Assembly: GCF_003626595.1 (NCBI RefSeq)
Contig: NZ_RBAK01000001.1
Location: 744,001-808,000 of the forward strand
Reading direction: 5' to 3'
Length of the DNA stretch: 64,000 nt
DNA from: Micromonospora endolithica
GTDB taxonomy: Bacteria > Actinomycetota > Actinomycetes > Mycobacteriales > Micromonosporaceae
The notes under the pieces are model-generated. The model was given only the letters and a program-made list of their open reading frames with translations, was not told the origin of the DNA and ran no database searches. A program made the translations under genes and the position numbers. How positions within the stretch are numbered: the stretch's first letter is position 1; every line of letters starts with the position of its first letter. This document shows, piece after piece, positions 9,078 to 18,182 of the stretch.

Positions 9078-9934
9078 CCCCGGCGACCGGCCGGGCCGCC
9101 GGGGTCGGAACGGAAGGGACCGGCACGACCGGTGCCCCGGTCCGCTTCCGCGACCTGGTCGCCGCCGAGCGGATCAAAATGTGGTCGCTGCGCTCCACCT
9201 GGTGGGCGCTCGGGTTGATCCTGGTCTCGATGGTCGGCCTGGCCGCGTACGCGGCGCTGGCCACCACCGACGGTTGGGCCGGGTGGTCGCCGGAGCAGCG
9301 GTCCCTGCACTCGCCCCTGGGCGACGCCTTCCCGGACGAGGCGCAGCTCTTCGTCATCCTGGCGGCGAGCGCCGTCGGGACGGTCGCGGTCGGCGGCGAG
9401 TACGCCAGTGGGCTGTTCCGCGGCACCTTCGCCGCGGTGCCCCACCGGGGTGCGGTGGCCGCCGCGAAGGTCCTGGTGCTCGCCACGGTGACGACCGCCG
9501 TCGGCGTGCTCGGCGCGGCGGCCGCGTTCACCGTCGCGCAGGTGATCCTCACCGACGTGGGCGCGCAGATGTCCGTCACCGACCCGGGCGCACTGCGCGG
9601 GATCACCGCGTCGGCCCTGCTGGTACCCCTGTCCGCGCTGATCGGCACGGCGGTGGCCGCGCTGGTCCGGCACTCCGCACCGGCGATCGTCGCCGCGACC
9701 GCCCTGCTGCTCCTTCTGCCGACCGCCCTGGACGAGGACGAACGGTGGACGGCGATGCTCCGGCACGCGATGCCGGTGGCCGCCTGGCAGCGCCTGATGG
9801 AGACCGGAGAACCGCCACCCTGGATCAGCCTGCCGTACCGCGCCACGGTCGGGGGCGCCTGGGGCACCTACGCGGGGTGGACGCTGGTGGCCGCCCTGCT
9901 CACGGTCGCGGCGATCCACCGCCACGACCCCTGA
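9074..9934 (+). CDS. ABC transporter permease (ABC-2 type)
   Basis: A 286-residue membrane partner of the preceding ATPase. After a hydrophilic Gly/Thr-rich N-terminus and VAAERIKMWSLRSTWWALGL there are about six membrane helices (about 42-62, 97-115, 130-160, 177-200, 206-220, 262-280). The ERIKMWSLRSTWW motif is typical of actinobacterial ABC-2 permeases. GTG at 9074 overlaps the ATPase stop, which indicates translational coupling and a fixed pair. Downstream, before the convergent leuS gene, lies only a doublet of the 29-base palindromic element. Confidence 0.9.
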   Translation: MTPATGRAAGVGTEGTGTTGAPVRFRDLVAAERIKMWSLRSTWWALGLILVSMVGLAAYAALATTDGWAGWSPEQRSLHSPLGDAFPDEAQLFVILAASAVGTVAVGGEYASGLFRGTFAAVPHRGAVAAAKVLVLATVTTAVGVLGAAAAFTVAQVILTDVGAQMSVTDPGALRGITASALLVPLSALIGTAVAALVRHSAPAIVAATALLLLLPTALDEDERWTAMLRHAMPVAAWQRLMETGEPPPWISLPYRATVGGAWGTYAGWTLVAALLTVAAIHRHDP

Positions 9935-9963
9935 CCACTCCCCACTGACCCGCGCGGCGGGTT

Positions 9964-10020
9964 GTTAAGAAAGGGCCCCTCCTCTACGCGAGGCGTTAAG
10001 AAGGGGCCCTTCCTCACGCC
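9964..10020. repeat. Paired 29-bp palindromic element, locus A
   Basis: Two tandem copies (9964-9989 and 9992-10020) of a sequence with core AAGAAGGGGCCCTTCCT. Read on the minus strand, the second copy begins directly after the leuS TGA (GGCGTGAGGAAGGGGCCC). The same doublet recurs at 30634, 36190 and 54912. The near-perfect dyad could form a hairpin at the ends of both convergent genes, but no U tract follows. Function unknown. Confidence 0.85.
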
Positions 10021-12861
10021 TCAGACGACGACGGACACCATCCGGCCGGCAACCACGATGACCTTGCGGGGCTCCTTGCCGGCCAGCGAACCCGCGACCG
10101 CCTCCAGGGCCGCCGCGCGGACGGTCTTCTCGGACGCGTCGGCGGGCACCTCGACCCGGCCCCGGACCTTGCCGTTGACCTGCACCGGGTAGGTGACCGT
10201 CTCGGCCACCAGCAGCGCCGGGTCGGCGGTCGGGAAGTCCGCGTACGTCAGCGACGTGGTGTGCCCCAGCCGCCGCCACAGCTCCTCGGCCACGTGCGGG
10301 GCGAACGGCGCCAGCATCAGCACCAGCGGATCGGCCACCTCGCGCGGGGTCTCCGCCAGCCGGGTCAGCCCGTTGGTCAGCTCGATCAGCTTGGCGATCG
10401 CGGTGTTGAACCGGATCCCCTCCATGTCGCCGCGGACGCCGTCGATCACCTTGTGCAGCAGGCGACGGGTCGCCTCGTCGGCGGGCGCGTCGGTGACCCG
10501 CAGGTCGCCGGTCTGCTCGTCGACGACCGCCCGCCACACCCGCTGCAGGAACCGGTACGAGCCGACCACCGCGCGGGTGTCCCAGGGGCGGGACACCTCC
10601 AGCGGGCCCATCGACATCTCGTACACCCGGAAGGTGTCCGCGCCGTAGGCCGCGCACATGTCGTCCGGGGTCACCACGTTCTTCAGCGACTTGCCCATCT
10701 TGCCGTACTCGCGGTTGACCTCCTGCTCGCCGTGGAACCACCGGCCGTCGACCTCGACGACCTCCTCCGCCGGCACCGGCGCGCCCCGGGAGTCGCGGAA
10801 CGCGTACGCCTGGATGTAGCCCTGGTTGAACAGCCGCCGGAACGGTTCGAACGACGAGACGTGGCCCAGGTCGTACAGGACCTTGTGCCAGAACCGCGCG
10901 TACAGCAGGTGCAGCACGGCGTGCTCGCCGCCGCCGACGTACAGGTCGGTGCCCCCGCAGTCGCCGGCGCCGCGCGGCCCCATCCAGTACGCCTCGTTCT
11001 CCGCGTCGACGAAACGCTGCGCGTTCGTCGGGTCCAGGTAGCGCAGCTCGTACCAGCAGGAGCCGGCCCACTGCGGCATCACGTTCGTCTCGCGGGTGTA
11101 GCGCTTCGGCCCGTCGCCCAGGTCCAGCTCGACCTCGACCCAGTCGCGGCGGCGCGACAGCGGCGTCTCCGGGTCGCTGTCGGCGTCGTCGGGTGCGAAG
11201 GTGCGCGGGGAGAAGTCGTCGACCTCGGGCAGCTCGACCGGCAGCATCTCCTCCGGCAGCGCGATCGCCGCCCCGGTCTCGTCGTACACGATCGGGAACG
11301 GCTCGCCCCAGTACCGCTGCCGGGAGAACAGCCAGTCGCGCAGCCGCCAGGTGACCGCGCCCGCGCCGTGCCCGTTCGCCTCCAGCCAGGCGATCACCGT
11401 GGCCTTCGCGTCGGCGATGCCCAGGCCGTCCAGGTCCAGGCCGCGGTCGGGCGCGGCGCTGTTGACCGCCGGGCCCTCCCCGGTGTACGCCTTGCCGTCG
11501 AAGCCCTCCGGCGGCCGCACGGTACGCACGATCGGCAGCTCGAACACCTCGGCGAACGCCCAGTCCCGCTCGTCCTGGGCGGGCACCGCCATGATCGCGC
11601 CGGTGCCGTAGCCGGCCAGCACGTAGTCGGCGACGAAGACCGGGATCCGGCCCCCGGTGGCCGGGTTGACCGCGTACGCGCCGATGAAGACGCCGGTCTT
11701 CTCCTTGGTGTCGGCCTGCCGCTCGACGTCGGTCTTGGCCGCCGCCGCCTTCCGGTACGCCTCGACGGCCGCCCGCGGGCTGGCGTGCCCGCCGGTCCAG
11801 GCGTCCCGGGTGCCCTCCGGCCAGGCGGCCGGCACCAGCGCGTCGACCAGCTCGTGCTCGGGCGCCAGCACCATGTAGGTGGCCCCGAAGATGGTGTCCG
11901 GCCGGGTCGTGAACACCCGGATCGGCGCGTCGGCGGTCGCGAAGTCGATGTGCGCGCCGGTGGAGCGGCCGATCCAGTTGCGCTGCATCAGCTTGATCGG
12001 CTCCGGCCAGTCCAGGGTGTCCAGATCGTCCAGCAGCCGGTCGCCGTACGCGGTGATCCGCATCATCCACTGCTTCAGCTTCCGCTTGAAGACCGGGAAG
12101 TTGCCCCGCTCGGACCGGCCGTCGGCGGTGACCTCCTCGTTGGCCAGCACGGTGCCCAGCCCCGGGCACCAGTTGACCGGAGCCTCGGAGACGTACGCCA
12201 GGCGGTGGTCGTCGACGACCTGGCGGCGCTCCGCGACGCTCAGCTCGGCCCACGACCGGCCGTCCGGGGTGGGCCGTTCACCGCCGGAGAACTCGGCGAC
12301 CAGCTCGGCGATCGGACGGGCCCGCCGCGCCTCCGAGTCGTACCAGGAGTTGAAGATCTGCAGGAAGATCCACTGCGTCCAGCGGTAGAAGTCGGTGTCG
12401 ATGGTCGCCACCGTCCGGCGCTCGTCGTGGGCCAGGCCCAGCCGGCGCAGCTGCGCCTTGTACCGCTCGATGTTCGCCTCGGTGGTGGTCCTGGGGTGGG
12501 TACCGGTCTGCACCGCGTACTGCTCGGCGGGCAGGCCGAAGGCGTCGAAGCCCATCGCGTGCAGCACGTTGCGCCCGGCCATCCGCTGGTAGCGGGCGTA
12601 GCAGTCGGTCCCGATGTAGCCCAGCGGGTGCCCGACGTGCAGGCCCGCCCCGGACGGGTAGGGGAACATGTCCAGTACGTACAGCTTCTCCGCGCCGGCG
12701 CGCGGGTGAGCGGGGTCGGCCAGCGGACCGGTCGGGTTCGGCGCGTGGAACGTGCCCTCCCGCTCCCAGGTGTCCTGCCAACGCCGCTCGATCTCGTCGG
12801 CCAGGGTCGCGGTGTACCGGAACGGGGGAATGTCGCCCGTCGGTGCGGCTGCCTCACTCAT
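10021..12861 (-). CDS. leuS: Leucyl-tRNA synthetase
   Basis: LeuRS charges tRNA-Leu and edits misacylated products. The 946-residue protein has the class I signature in [13 protein letters not shown] (HVGH at 75-78), a CP1 editing domain ([19 protein letters not shown] near 320, with the editing Thr-rich stretch) and the second signature as KMGKS (721-725), a common variant of KMSKS. The start is ATG at 12861 because GAGGAG stands 5 bases before it; an ATG six codons upstream lacks such a site. The stop touches the 29-base palindromic element. About 175 bases upstream is a short Leu-rich leader ORF followed by an antiterminator and a terminator, so expression is probably set by leucyl-tRNA charging. 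Confidence 0.98.
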   Translation of the reverse strand: MSEAAAPTGDIPPFRYTATLADEIERRWQDTWEREGTFHAPNPTGPLADPAHPRAGAEKLYVLDMFPYPSGAGLHVGHPLGYIGTDCYARYQRMAGRNVLHAMGFDAFGLPAEQYAVQTGTHPRTTTEANIERYKAQLRRLGLAHDERRTVATIDTDFYRWTQWIFLQIFNSWYDSEARRARPIAELVAEFSGGERPTPDGRSWAELSVAERRQVVDDHRLAYVSEAPVNWCPGLGTVLANEEVTADGRSERGNFPVFKRKLKQWMMRITAYGDRLLDDLDTLDWPEPIKLMQRNWIGRSTGAHIDFATADAPIRVFTTRPDTIFGATYMVLAPEHELVDALVPAAWPEGTRDAWTGGHASPRAAVEAYRKAAAAKTDVERQADTKEKTGVFIGAYAVNPATGGRIPVFVADYVLAGYGTGAIMAVPAQDERDWAFAEVFELPIVRTVRPPEGFDGKAYTGEGPAVNSAAPDRGLDLDGLGIADAKATVIAWLEANGHGAGAVTWRLRDWLFSRQRYWGEPFPIVYDETGAAIALPEEMLPVELPEVDDFSPRTFAPDDADSDPETPLSRRRDWVEVELDLGDGPKRYTRETNVMPQWAGSCWYELRYLDPTNAQRFVDAENEAYWMGPRGAGDCGGTDLYVGGGEHAVLHLLYARFWHKVLYDLGHVSSFEPFRRLFNQGYIQAYAFRDSRGAPVPAEEVVEVDGRWFHGEQEVNREYGKMGKSLKNVVTPDDMCAAYGADTFRVYEMSMGPLEVSRPWDTRAVVGSYRFLQRVWRAVVDEQTGDLRVTDAPADEATRRLLHKVIDGVRGDMEGIRFNTAIAKLIELTNGLTRLAETPREVADPLVLMLAPFAPHVAEELWRRLGHTTSLTYADFPTADPALLVAETVTYPVQVNGKVRGRVEVPADASEKTVRAAALEAVAGSLAGKEPRKVIVVAGRMVSVVV

Positions 12862-12945
12862 GGCGTCTCCTCGTTTCACTGTGGCGGAGTCTGTGCTGGC
12901 TGGTCCCGTGCTCGGCGGCCACCGGTCTGACCGGCGGCGGACACG

Positions 12946-12970
12946 AAAAAGCCCCTCGCGCAGGAGGGGC
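12946..12970 (-). terminator. Attenuator terminator in the leuS leader
   Basis: On the minus strand GCCCCTC, a 6-base loop CTGCGC, GAGGGGC and then TTTTT form a classical intrinsic terminator 85-110 bases before the leuS start. A terminator inside a leader, behind a promoter and a short ORF, marks transcription attenuation rather than a gene end. Confidence 0.85.
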
Positions 12971-13007
12971 CGCCGTGCTGTCGCGCGTCAGCGCATCAGC
13001 ACGGCCC
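12967..13007 (-). promoter_or_regulatory. leuS antiterminator stem
   Basis: The minus-strand arm GGGCCGTGCTG (13007-12997), which contains the end of the leader ORF, can pair with CAGCACGG-C-GGCCC (12980-12967). The 3' arm includes the first bases of the terminator stem, so both structures cannot form together. A ribosome stalled on the leader Leu codons leaves the 5' arm free and would favour read-through. A ribosome at the leader stop codon would mask it and favour termination. Confidence 0.75.
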
Positions 13008-13034
13008 GGTAAGAAGCAGGAAGACTCCGGCCAT
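12996..13034 (-). CDS. leuS leader peptide (12 aa, three consecutive Leu codons)
   Basis: A 13-codon ORF on the minus strand encodes MAGVFLLLTGPC. It has three adjacent leucine codons (CTG CTT CTT), and CTT is rare in DNA of this GC content, which favours stalling when charged tRNA-Leu is scarce. A -10-like TACACT ends exactly 7 bases before the A of its ATG, so the mRNA would begin with the start codon. Its stop codon lies inside the 5' arm of an antiterminator that competes with the intrinsic terminator at 12946-12970. This arrangement is the textbook form of ribosome-mediated attenuation. It is too short for automatic gene finding. The alternative, chance occurrence, would have to explain the Leu run, promoter spacing and both hairpins at once. 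Confidence 0.8.
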   Translation of the reverse strand: MAGVFLLLTGPC

Positions 13035-13040
13035 GGCGTG

Positions 13041-13046
13041 AGTGTA
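13041..13046 (-). promoter_or_regulatory. -10 hexamer of the leuS leader transcript
   Basis: TACACT on the minus strand with six bases (CACGCC) between it and the leader ATG, placing +1 at the A of ATG. No convincing -35 is seen in the GC-rich stretch upstream. Confidence 0.65.
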
Positions 13047-13215
13047 CCGCGCGGCGCCGCCGCGCGCGTGGCGCGCTACCGGCGGCCCGGACACCGACCC
13101 CGGTCGGTGATCATGGCAGCCACCCACAGCGACGGTCGATTCCCCCGTCGGAACGAATATTCCGGGCGTAACCGGCCGACCACCTGCGGGGGTCGGCGGT
13201 AGCGAGAAACATGGT

Positions 13216-13221
13216 TAGCCT
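13216..13221 (+). promoter_or_regulatory. Candidate -10 of the moxR operon
   Basis: TAGCCT in a locally less GC-rich stretch, 109 bases before the moxR start. Further downstream, at 13288-13301, is a perfect 14-base palindrome GCTCTCTAGAGAGC, which lies in the predicted 5' leader ahead of the GAGGAGGAGG ribosome site. It could be an operator or a small hairpin. Confidence 0.45.
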
Positions 13222-13329
13222 GAGAGACCAGTGAGATTCCTGCGGCAGACGAGGCTCGGCGTCGCGAACCCTACGGCGGGTCCAGGTGCTCTCTAGAGAG
13301 CTGCCGTTTCGGCGACGAGGAGGAGGCCC

Positions 13330-14388
13330 GTGACACAACAGACCTGGGACGAGGTGGGCGGCGTACTGCCGCACGACGAGTTCCGCGCCGCCAGTGAAGC
13401 CATCGTCTCGAACATCGAGCACGTCATCGAGGGCAAGACCGCCACCGTGCGGCTGGCCCTGGCCGTGCTGCTCGCCGAGGGCCACCTGCTGATCGAGGAC
13501 GTCCCGGGCGTCGGCAAGACCAAGCTGGCCAAGGCGTTGGCGCGCTCGATCGACTGCTCGGTCCGCCGGATCCAGTTCACCCCCGACCTGCTGCCCAGCG
13601 ACGTCACCGGGGTCAGCGTCTACAACCAGGAGACGCACGACTTCGAGTTCCGGCCCGGCGCCGTCTTCGCCAACCTGGTGGTCGGCGACGAGATCAACCG
13701 GGCGTCGCCGAAGACCCAGTCCGCGCTGCTGGAGTGCATGGAGGAGCGGCAGGTCACCGTCGACGGGGTGACCTACCAGCTCCAGACGCCGTTCATGGTC
13801 ATCGCCACCCAGAACCCGATCGAGATGGAGGGGACCTACCCGCTGCCGGAGGCGCAGCGCGACCGGTTCACCGCCCGGATCGCGATGGGCTACCCGGACC
13901 CGCACGCCGAGCTGGCCATGCTCGACGGGCACGGCGCCGTCGACCCGCTCAACGACCTGCGCCCGGTCTCCGACGCCGACACGGTGCGTCGGCTGATCGC
14001 GCACGTCCGGCAGGTGCACGTCGCCGACGCCGTCAAGCAGTACGCCATCGACCTGGTCACCGCCACCCGCGAGGCCCCCGACCTGCGTCTCGGCGCGTCG
14101 CCCCGGGCGACGCTCCAGCTGCTGCGCACCGCCCGCGCGGTCGCCGCCCTGGAGGGCCGCGACTACGTGCTCCCCGACGACCTCCAGGTGCTCGCGGTGC
14201 CGGTGATGGCACACCGGATCATCCCCACCGCCGACGCCCAGATGGCCCGCCGCACCACCGACGCGATCGTCTCCGAGCTGGTGCACCGGCTGCCGCTGCC
14301 GCACGACCGCAAGCGGTCGCCGTACGACACCCGGCCGCCGGCCGCCGGCAACGGCCACGGTGGTCCGTACGAGCCGCGGAGGCCGTGA
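13330..14388 (+). CDS. MoxR-family AAA+ ATPase
   Basis: A 352-residue MoxR AAA ATPase. Walker A lies in EDVPGVGKTKLAKAL (56-70) and Walker B in VVGDEINRASPKTQ (117-130). ATQNPIEMEGTYPLPEAQRDRF gives the sensor 1 and arginine-finger region, and a C-terminal lid domain follows. MoxR proteins act as chaperone-like ATPases that activate partner proteins, usually together with DUF58 and von Willebrand-type proteins. GTG at 13330 follows a strong GAGGAGGAGG site. The next gene starts one base after its stop, so moxR, the DUF58 gene and the transglutaminase form one operon. A cell-envelope maturation role is likely but the client is unknown. Confidence 0.95.
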   Translation: MTQQTWDEVGGVLPHDEFRAASEAIVSNIEHVIEGKTATVRLALAVLLAEGHLLIEDVPGVGKTKLAKALARSIDCSVRRIQFTPDLLPSDVTGVSVYNQETHDFEFRPGAVFANLVVGDEINRASPKTQSALLECMEERQVTVDGVTYQLQTPFMVIATQNPIEMEGTYPLPEAQRDRFTARIAMGYPDPHAELAMLDGHGAVDPLNDLRPVSDADTVRRLIAHVRQVHVADAVKQYAIDLVTATREAPDLRLGASPRATLQLLRTARAVAALEGRDYVLPDDLQVLAVPVMAHRIIPTADAQMARRTTDAIVSELVHRLPLPHDRKRSPYDTRPPAAGNGHGGPYEPRRP

Positions 14389-14389
14389 C

Positions 14390-15688
14390 GTGCGTGACGG
14401 GCTGCGTGGGCTGACCACCCGCGGCCGTTCCTTCCTGGCCGCCGGGGTGGCCGCGGCCGTCTCGGCCGGCATCCTCGGGGAGAAGGACCTGCTGCGGGTG
14501 GCCGTGCTGCTCGCCGTCCTGCCCCTGCTGGCCGCCCTCTACGTCGGACGCAGCCGCTACAAGCTGGCCTGCAACCGCTCGCTCGACCCGCACCGGGTGC
14601 CGGTCGGCGCCAACTCGCGGGTGGTGCTGCGCCTGCAGAACCTCTCCCGGTTGCCCACCGGCACCCTGCTGCTGGAGGACCGCCTGCCGTACGCGCTGGG
14701 CAGCCGGCCCCGGGTCGTGCTGGACCGGCTCGGCGCCCACCAGGCCAGCTCGGTCGCGTACACCGTGCGGGCCGACGTGCGCGGCCGCTACGAGGTCGGT
14801 CCACTGGTGGTCCGGATGACCGATCCCTTCGGGCTGTGCGAGCTGACCCGGGCGTTCCCGAGCACCGACCGGCTGACGGTGATCCCGCAGGTCACCCCGC
14901 TGCCGTCGGTCCGGCTCCCCGGCGAGTACGCGGGCAGCGGCGACAGCCGGGCCCGCTCGGTGGCGGTGCACGGCGAGGACGACGCCGCCACCCGGGAGTA
15001 CCGGCGGGGCGACGACCTGCGCCGGGTGCACTGGAAGTCGACCGCGCGCACCGGCGAGCTGATGGTGCGGCGGGAGGAGCAGCCGTGGGAGAGCCGCGCG
15101 ACGGTCCTGCTGGACACCCGCGCGTACGGCCACCGCGGTGACGGCCCGACGGCCAGCTTCGAGTGGGCCGTGTCGGCCGCCGCCAGCATCGCGGTGCACC
15201 TGCGGCACGCCGGTTACAAGCTGCGGCTGGTGACCGGCTCCGGCGCCGACGTCGACGCCACCGAGGCGGCCGGCGACGGCGTGCTCCTCGACCAGCTCGC
15301 CGAGGTCCGCCTCGACCAGCGGGTCGAGATCACCACGCTGGTCGAGCACGTCCGGCGACGGTCCGACGGCGGCCTGATCATCGGCCTGTTCGGGTCGCTG
15401 AGCACCGCCGAGGCCGAGCTGCTGGCGGCACTGCGGGGCAACGGCGCCACCTGCGTGGCCCTCCTGCTGGACAGCTCCACCTGGCTCAACCTGCCGGCCA
15501 AGGCCCGCGCCGAGGCCGATCACGCGCACGGTGCCGCCGCGCTGGCCCTGTTGCAGAGCGGCTGGCGGGTGATCGGGGTCGACCACGGCGCCCAACTGCC
15601 CGCGCTGTGGCCGCAGGCGGCGCGCGGCTCGCAGGGTTTCGCCCTGCGGGCGGCGCTCGCCGAGACGGTGGCCGGCGGCATGCGATGA
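14390..15688 (+). CDS. DUF58 domain-containing protein
   Basis: A 432-residue protein with two N-terminal membrane helices (about 15-32 and 37-52), an extracytoplasmic-looking beta-rich part, and the DUF58 core, recognisable from REYRRGDDLRRVHWKSTARTGELMVRREEQP (about 210-240). DUF58 proteins have a von Willebrand factor A-like fold and are encoded next to MoxR ATPases. They are thought to be the partner the ATPase remodels. GTG at 14390 is preceded by GGAGG. It stands between moxR and the transglutaminase gene with very short gaps. A specific biochemical activity is not known. Confidence 0.92.
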   Translation: MRDGLRGLTTRGRSFLAAGVAAAVSAGILGEKDLLRVAVLLAVLPLLAALYVGRSRYKLACNRSLDPHRVPVGANSRVVLRLQNLSRLPTGTLLLEDRLPYALGSRPRVVLDRLGAHQASSVAYTVRADVRGRYEVGPLVVRMTDPFGLCELTRAFPSTDRLTVIPQVTPLPSVRLPGEYAGSGDSRARSVAVHGEDDAATREYRRGDDLRRVHWKSTARTGELMVRREEQPWESRATVLLDTRAYGHRGDGPTASFEWAVSAAASIAVHLRHAGYKLRLVTGSGADVDATEAAGDGVLLDQLAEVRLDQRVEITTLVEHVRRRSDGGLIIGLFGSLSTAEAELLAALRGNGATCVALLLDSSTWLNLPAKARAEADHAHGAAALALLQSGWRVIGVDHGAQLPALWPQAARGSQGFALRAALAETVAGGMR

Positions 15689-15704
15689 ACGGAAGGGTCC
15701 CCTC

Positions 15705-18182
15705 ATGATCGCCCACCGGAACCTGGGCCTGGTGGCCGCCGCCGCGACCCTGCTCGCGGCGGCGCCGCTGTCGGCCATCTTCGAGCGGTGGACCTGGCTG
15801 ATCCAGGCGACCATCGCGGTCGCCGTGGTCGCCGCCGTGGCCGCGCTCACCCGGCTCGGCCGGGTACCGGTGTGGGGTCAGGTGCTCGGCATGCTCGCCG
15901 GCCTCGCCGTCGCGCTGACCTGGCTGTTCCCCAGCGGCGAGGAACTGCTCGCCGTGGTGCCCACCCCGGGCACCTTCGCGCACTTCGCCGATCTGACGAG
16001 CTCCTCCGTGGAGGACATGCGCTCGTACGGCGTGAAGGTCCCGGACACCGACCCGCTGCTGTTCGTCACGGTGCTCGGCGTCGGTGGCGTGGCCGTGCTG
16101 GTCGACCTGCTGGCCGTCGGCCTGCGCCGGCCGGCCCTGACCGGCCTGCCGATGCTCGCCATCTACTCGGTACCGGTGGCGGTCTACGTGGACAGCGTCC
16201 CGCCGGTGCCGTTCGTCATCGGCGCCGCCGGCTACCTGTGGCTGCTGGTCACCGACAACGTCGACCGGGTCCGCCGCTTCGGCCGCCGGTTCACCGGGGA
16301 CGGCCGGGGCGTGGACGTCTGGGAGGCGTCCCCGCTGGCCTCCGCCGGCCGGCGGTTGGCCGTCCTCGGGGTGGCGGTGGCCGTCGCGTTGCCGCTGGCC
16401 GTACCGGGGATGACCGGCGGCCTGCTGGACACGGTCGGCTCGGGCACCGGCGAGGGCAACGGCCGCCCCGGTCAGGGCGGACCTCCGGGCCGGATCGACC
16501 TGTTCGCCTCGCTGAGCGGCCAGCTCAACGAGCGCGAGGTGGTCGACATGGTCAAGGTCACCACCAACGAGCAGCAACCGTTCTACCTGCGCTTCGGCGC
16601 GGCCGACCGGTTGTTGGAGAGCGGCTTCCGGGTGCGCAACCCCAGCGGCACGGCCGCCAACCGGGAGTTGTCGGGCCCCGAGGGCCAGCCGGGCAACGGG
16701 GTGCAACGCAACGCCTACCGGGCCACGGTCGAGGTGACGAAGAACCTGGACATGCCGTTCCTGCCGGTCTACAGCGAGCCGGTGCGGACCGAGGGCCTCA
16801 ACGGCAACTGGTACTACGACGACAACCTCAAGGTGGTCTTCTCCAACCGGGACACCGCCCGGGGCAAGCGCTACGCGTTCGACTACGTCCGCACCACGTA
16901 CACCCCGACGGCCCTGCGGCAGGCGCAGCCGCTACCGGCCGACCACCCGATGCGAACGGCCGGGCTGACGCAGACGCCCGACGTGCCGGAGGTCGACGCG
17001 CTGGTCGGTGGCCTGGTCCGGGGCAAGCGCACCGACTACGACAAGGTGCGCGCGATCTACGACTACTTCTCTCTGGAGAACGGCTTCTCCTACAACCTGC
17101 AGACCGAGGGCGGCACCAGCGACCAGGACATCGTCAACTTCCTCGACACCAAGGTGGGCTACTGCCAGCAGTACTCGGCGGCGTTGGCGTGGATGGTCCG
17201 GGCGGCCGGCATCCCGGCCCGGGTGGCGTTCGGCTTCGCCAACGGCACCAACTCCGGAACCGGCACGTACACGCTGACCAACCGCAACCTGCACGCCTGG
17301 ACCGAGGTCTACTTCGACGGGATCGGCTGGGTGCCGTTCGACGCCACCCCGGCGTACGGCGTCAGCGGCTCGACCCGCTCGGCCTGGGCGCCGGACACCG
17401 ACGCCCCGGAGGAGCAGACTCCCGACGCCGGGGCGACCACGTCACCCGACGAGCCGGCCGCCGCGCCGACCGACGACCGCCGTGGTCCCGGTCAGGAGGA
17501 CCCGGCCTCCGGGCTCCCGATCGACGCGGCGCCCCCGACCCGCGAGGCGCCGGTGTGGCCCTGGTGGCTGGCCGGCGCGCTGGCCCTGATCGCTCTGCTC
17601 GCCGTACCGGCGCTGCGCCGGCTCGCCCTGCGCCGCAAGCGCAGTGGCCGGTCGGCACCGGTGCTCGCCGGACCGGCGTTCGGCGCGGCGGCGGGCGACG
17701 GTGACACCGACGGGCAGCGGATGGTGGTCGTGGCGGACAACGACCGGGCCCGGGCGGACGCGCACGCCGCCTGGGACGAACTGCTGGACACACTGGTGGA
17801 CTTCCGGGTCCGGATCGACCGGACGGAGACGCCGCGGGTGACCGCCGACCGGCTCGTCCGGGACGCGCTGCGTGACGACTCCGACGCCGCCGCGGCGGCC
17901 CGGCTGCTGGGACGGGCCGAGGAGCGGGCCACCTACGCCCGGAACCCGCTCGGCGGCGAGGACCTGCCCCCGGCCCTGCGCCGGGTACGCGGCGCGCTGG
18001 CCGCCCAGGCCGACCGGCGTACCCGGCTGGTCGCCGCGGTCCTCCCGCCGTCGGTGCTGCTGCGCTGGAAGACCGCCGCGGCCGACACGTCGTCCCGCCT
18101 GGTGACCGGGTACGGCCACACCCGCCACCGTCTGACGAGGTGGAGCCCTCGCCGTCTCCTGGCCGGGCGCCTGGCCCGCTGA
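15705..18182 (+). CDS. Transglutaminase-like membrane protein (TgpA type)
   Basis: An 825-residue membrane protein. There are about six N-terminal helices within residues 1-240, a large extracytoplasmic domain, then a transglutaminase core with catalytic triad Cys487 (GYCQQYSAALAW), His530 (NLHAWTEVYF) and Asp546 (WVPFDATP). A Pro/Asp-rich linker (about 560-610), one more helix (about 618-638) and a cytoplasmic tail follow. The family resembles Pseudomonas TgpA and mycobacterial homologues next to MoxR-DUF58. The triad is complete, so it is probably an active transamidase or protease on an envelope substrate, not identified. It is the last gene of the operon; ATG at 15705. Confidence 0.93.
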   Translation: MIAHRNLGLVAAAATLLAAAPLSAIFERWTWLIQATIAVAVVAAVAALTRLGRVPVWGQVLGMLAGLAVALTWLFPSGEELLAVVPTPGTFAHFADLTSSSVEDMRSYGVKVPDTDPLLFVTVLGVGGVAVLVDLLAVGLRRPALTGLPMLAIYSVPVAVYVDSVPPVPFVIGAAGYLWLLVTDNVDRVRRFGRRFTGDGRGVDVWEASPLASAGRRLAVLGVAVAVALPLAVPGMTGGLLDTVGSGTGEGNGRPGQGGPPGRIDLFASLSGQLNEREVVDMVKVTTNEQQPFYLRFGAADRLLESGFRVRNPSGTAANRELSGPEGQPGNGVQRNAYRATVEVTKNLDMPFLPVYSEPVRTEGLNGNWYYDDNLKVVFSNRDTARGKRYAFDYVRTTYTPTALRQAQPLPADHPMRTAGLTQTPDVPEVDALVGGLVRGKRTDYDKVRAIYDYFSLENGFSYNLQTEGGTSDQDIVNFLDTKVGYCQQYSAALAWMVRAAGIPARVAFGFANGTNSGTGTYTLTNRNLHAWTEVYFDGIGWVPFDATPAYGVSGSTRSAWAPDTDAPEEQTPDAGATTSPDEPAAAPTDDRRGPGQEDPASGLPIDAAPPTREAPVWPWWLAGALALIALLAVPALRRLALRRKRSGRSAPVLAGPAFGAAAGDGDTDGQRMVVVADNDRARADAHAAWDELLDTLVDFRVRIDRTETPRVTADRLVRDALRDDSDAAAAARLLGRAEERATYARNPLGGEDLPPALRRVRGALAAQADRRTRLVAAVLPPSVLLRWKTAAADTSSRLVTGYGHTRHRLTRWSPRRLLAGRLAR

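Noticed and set aside
10261..12930. An 889-codon plus-strand frame opposite leuS
   Set aside because: Shadow of leuS; no recognisable domain and codon third positions do not fit.
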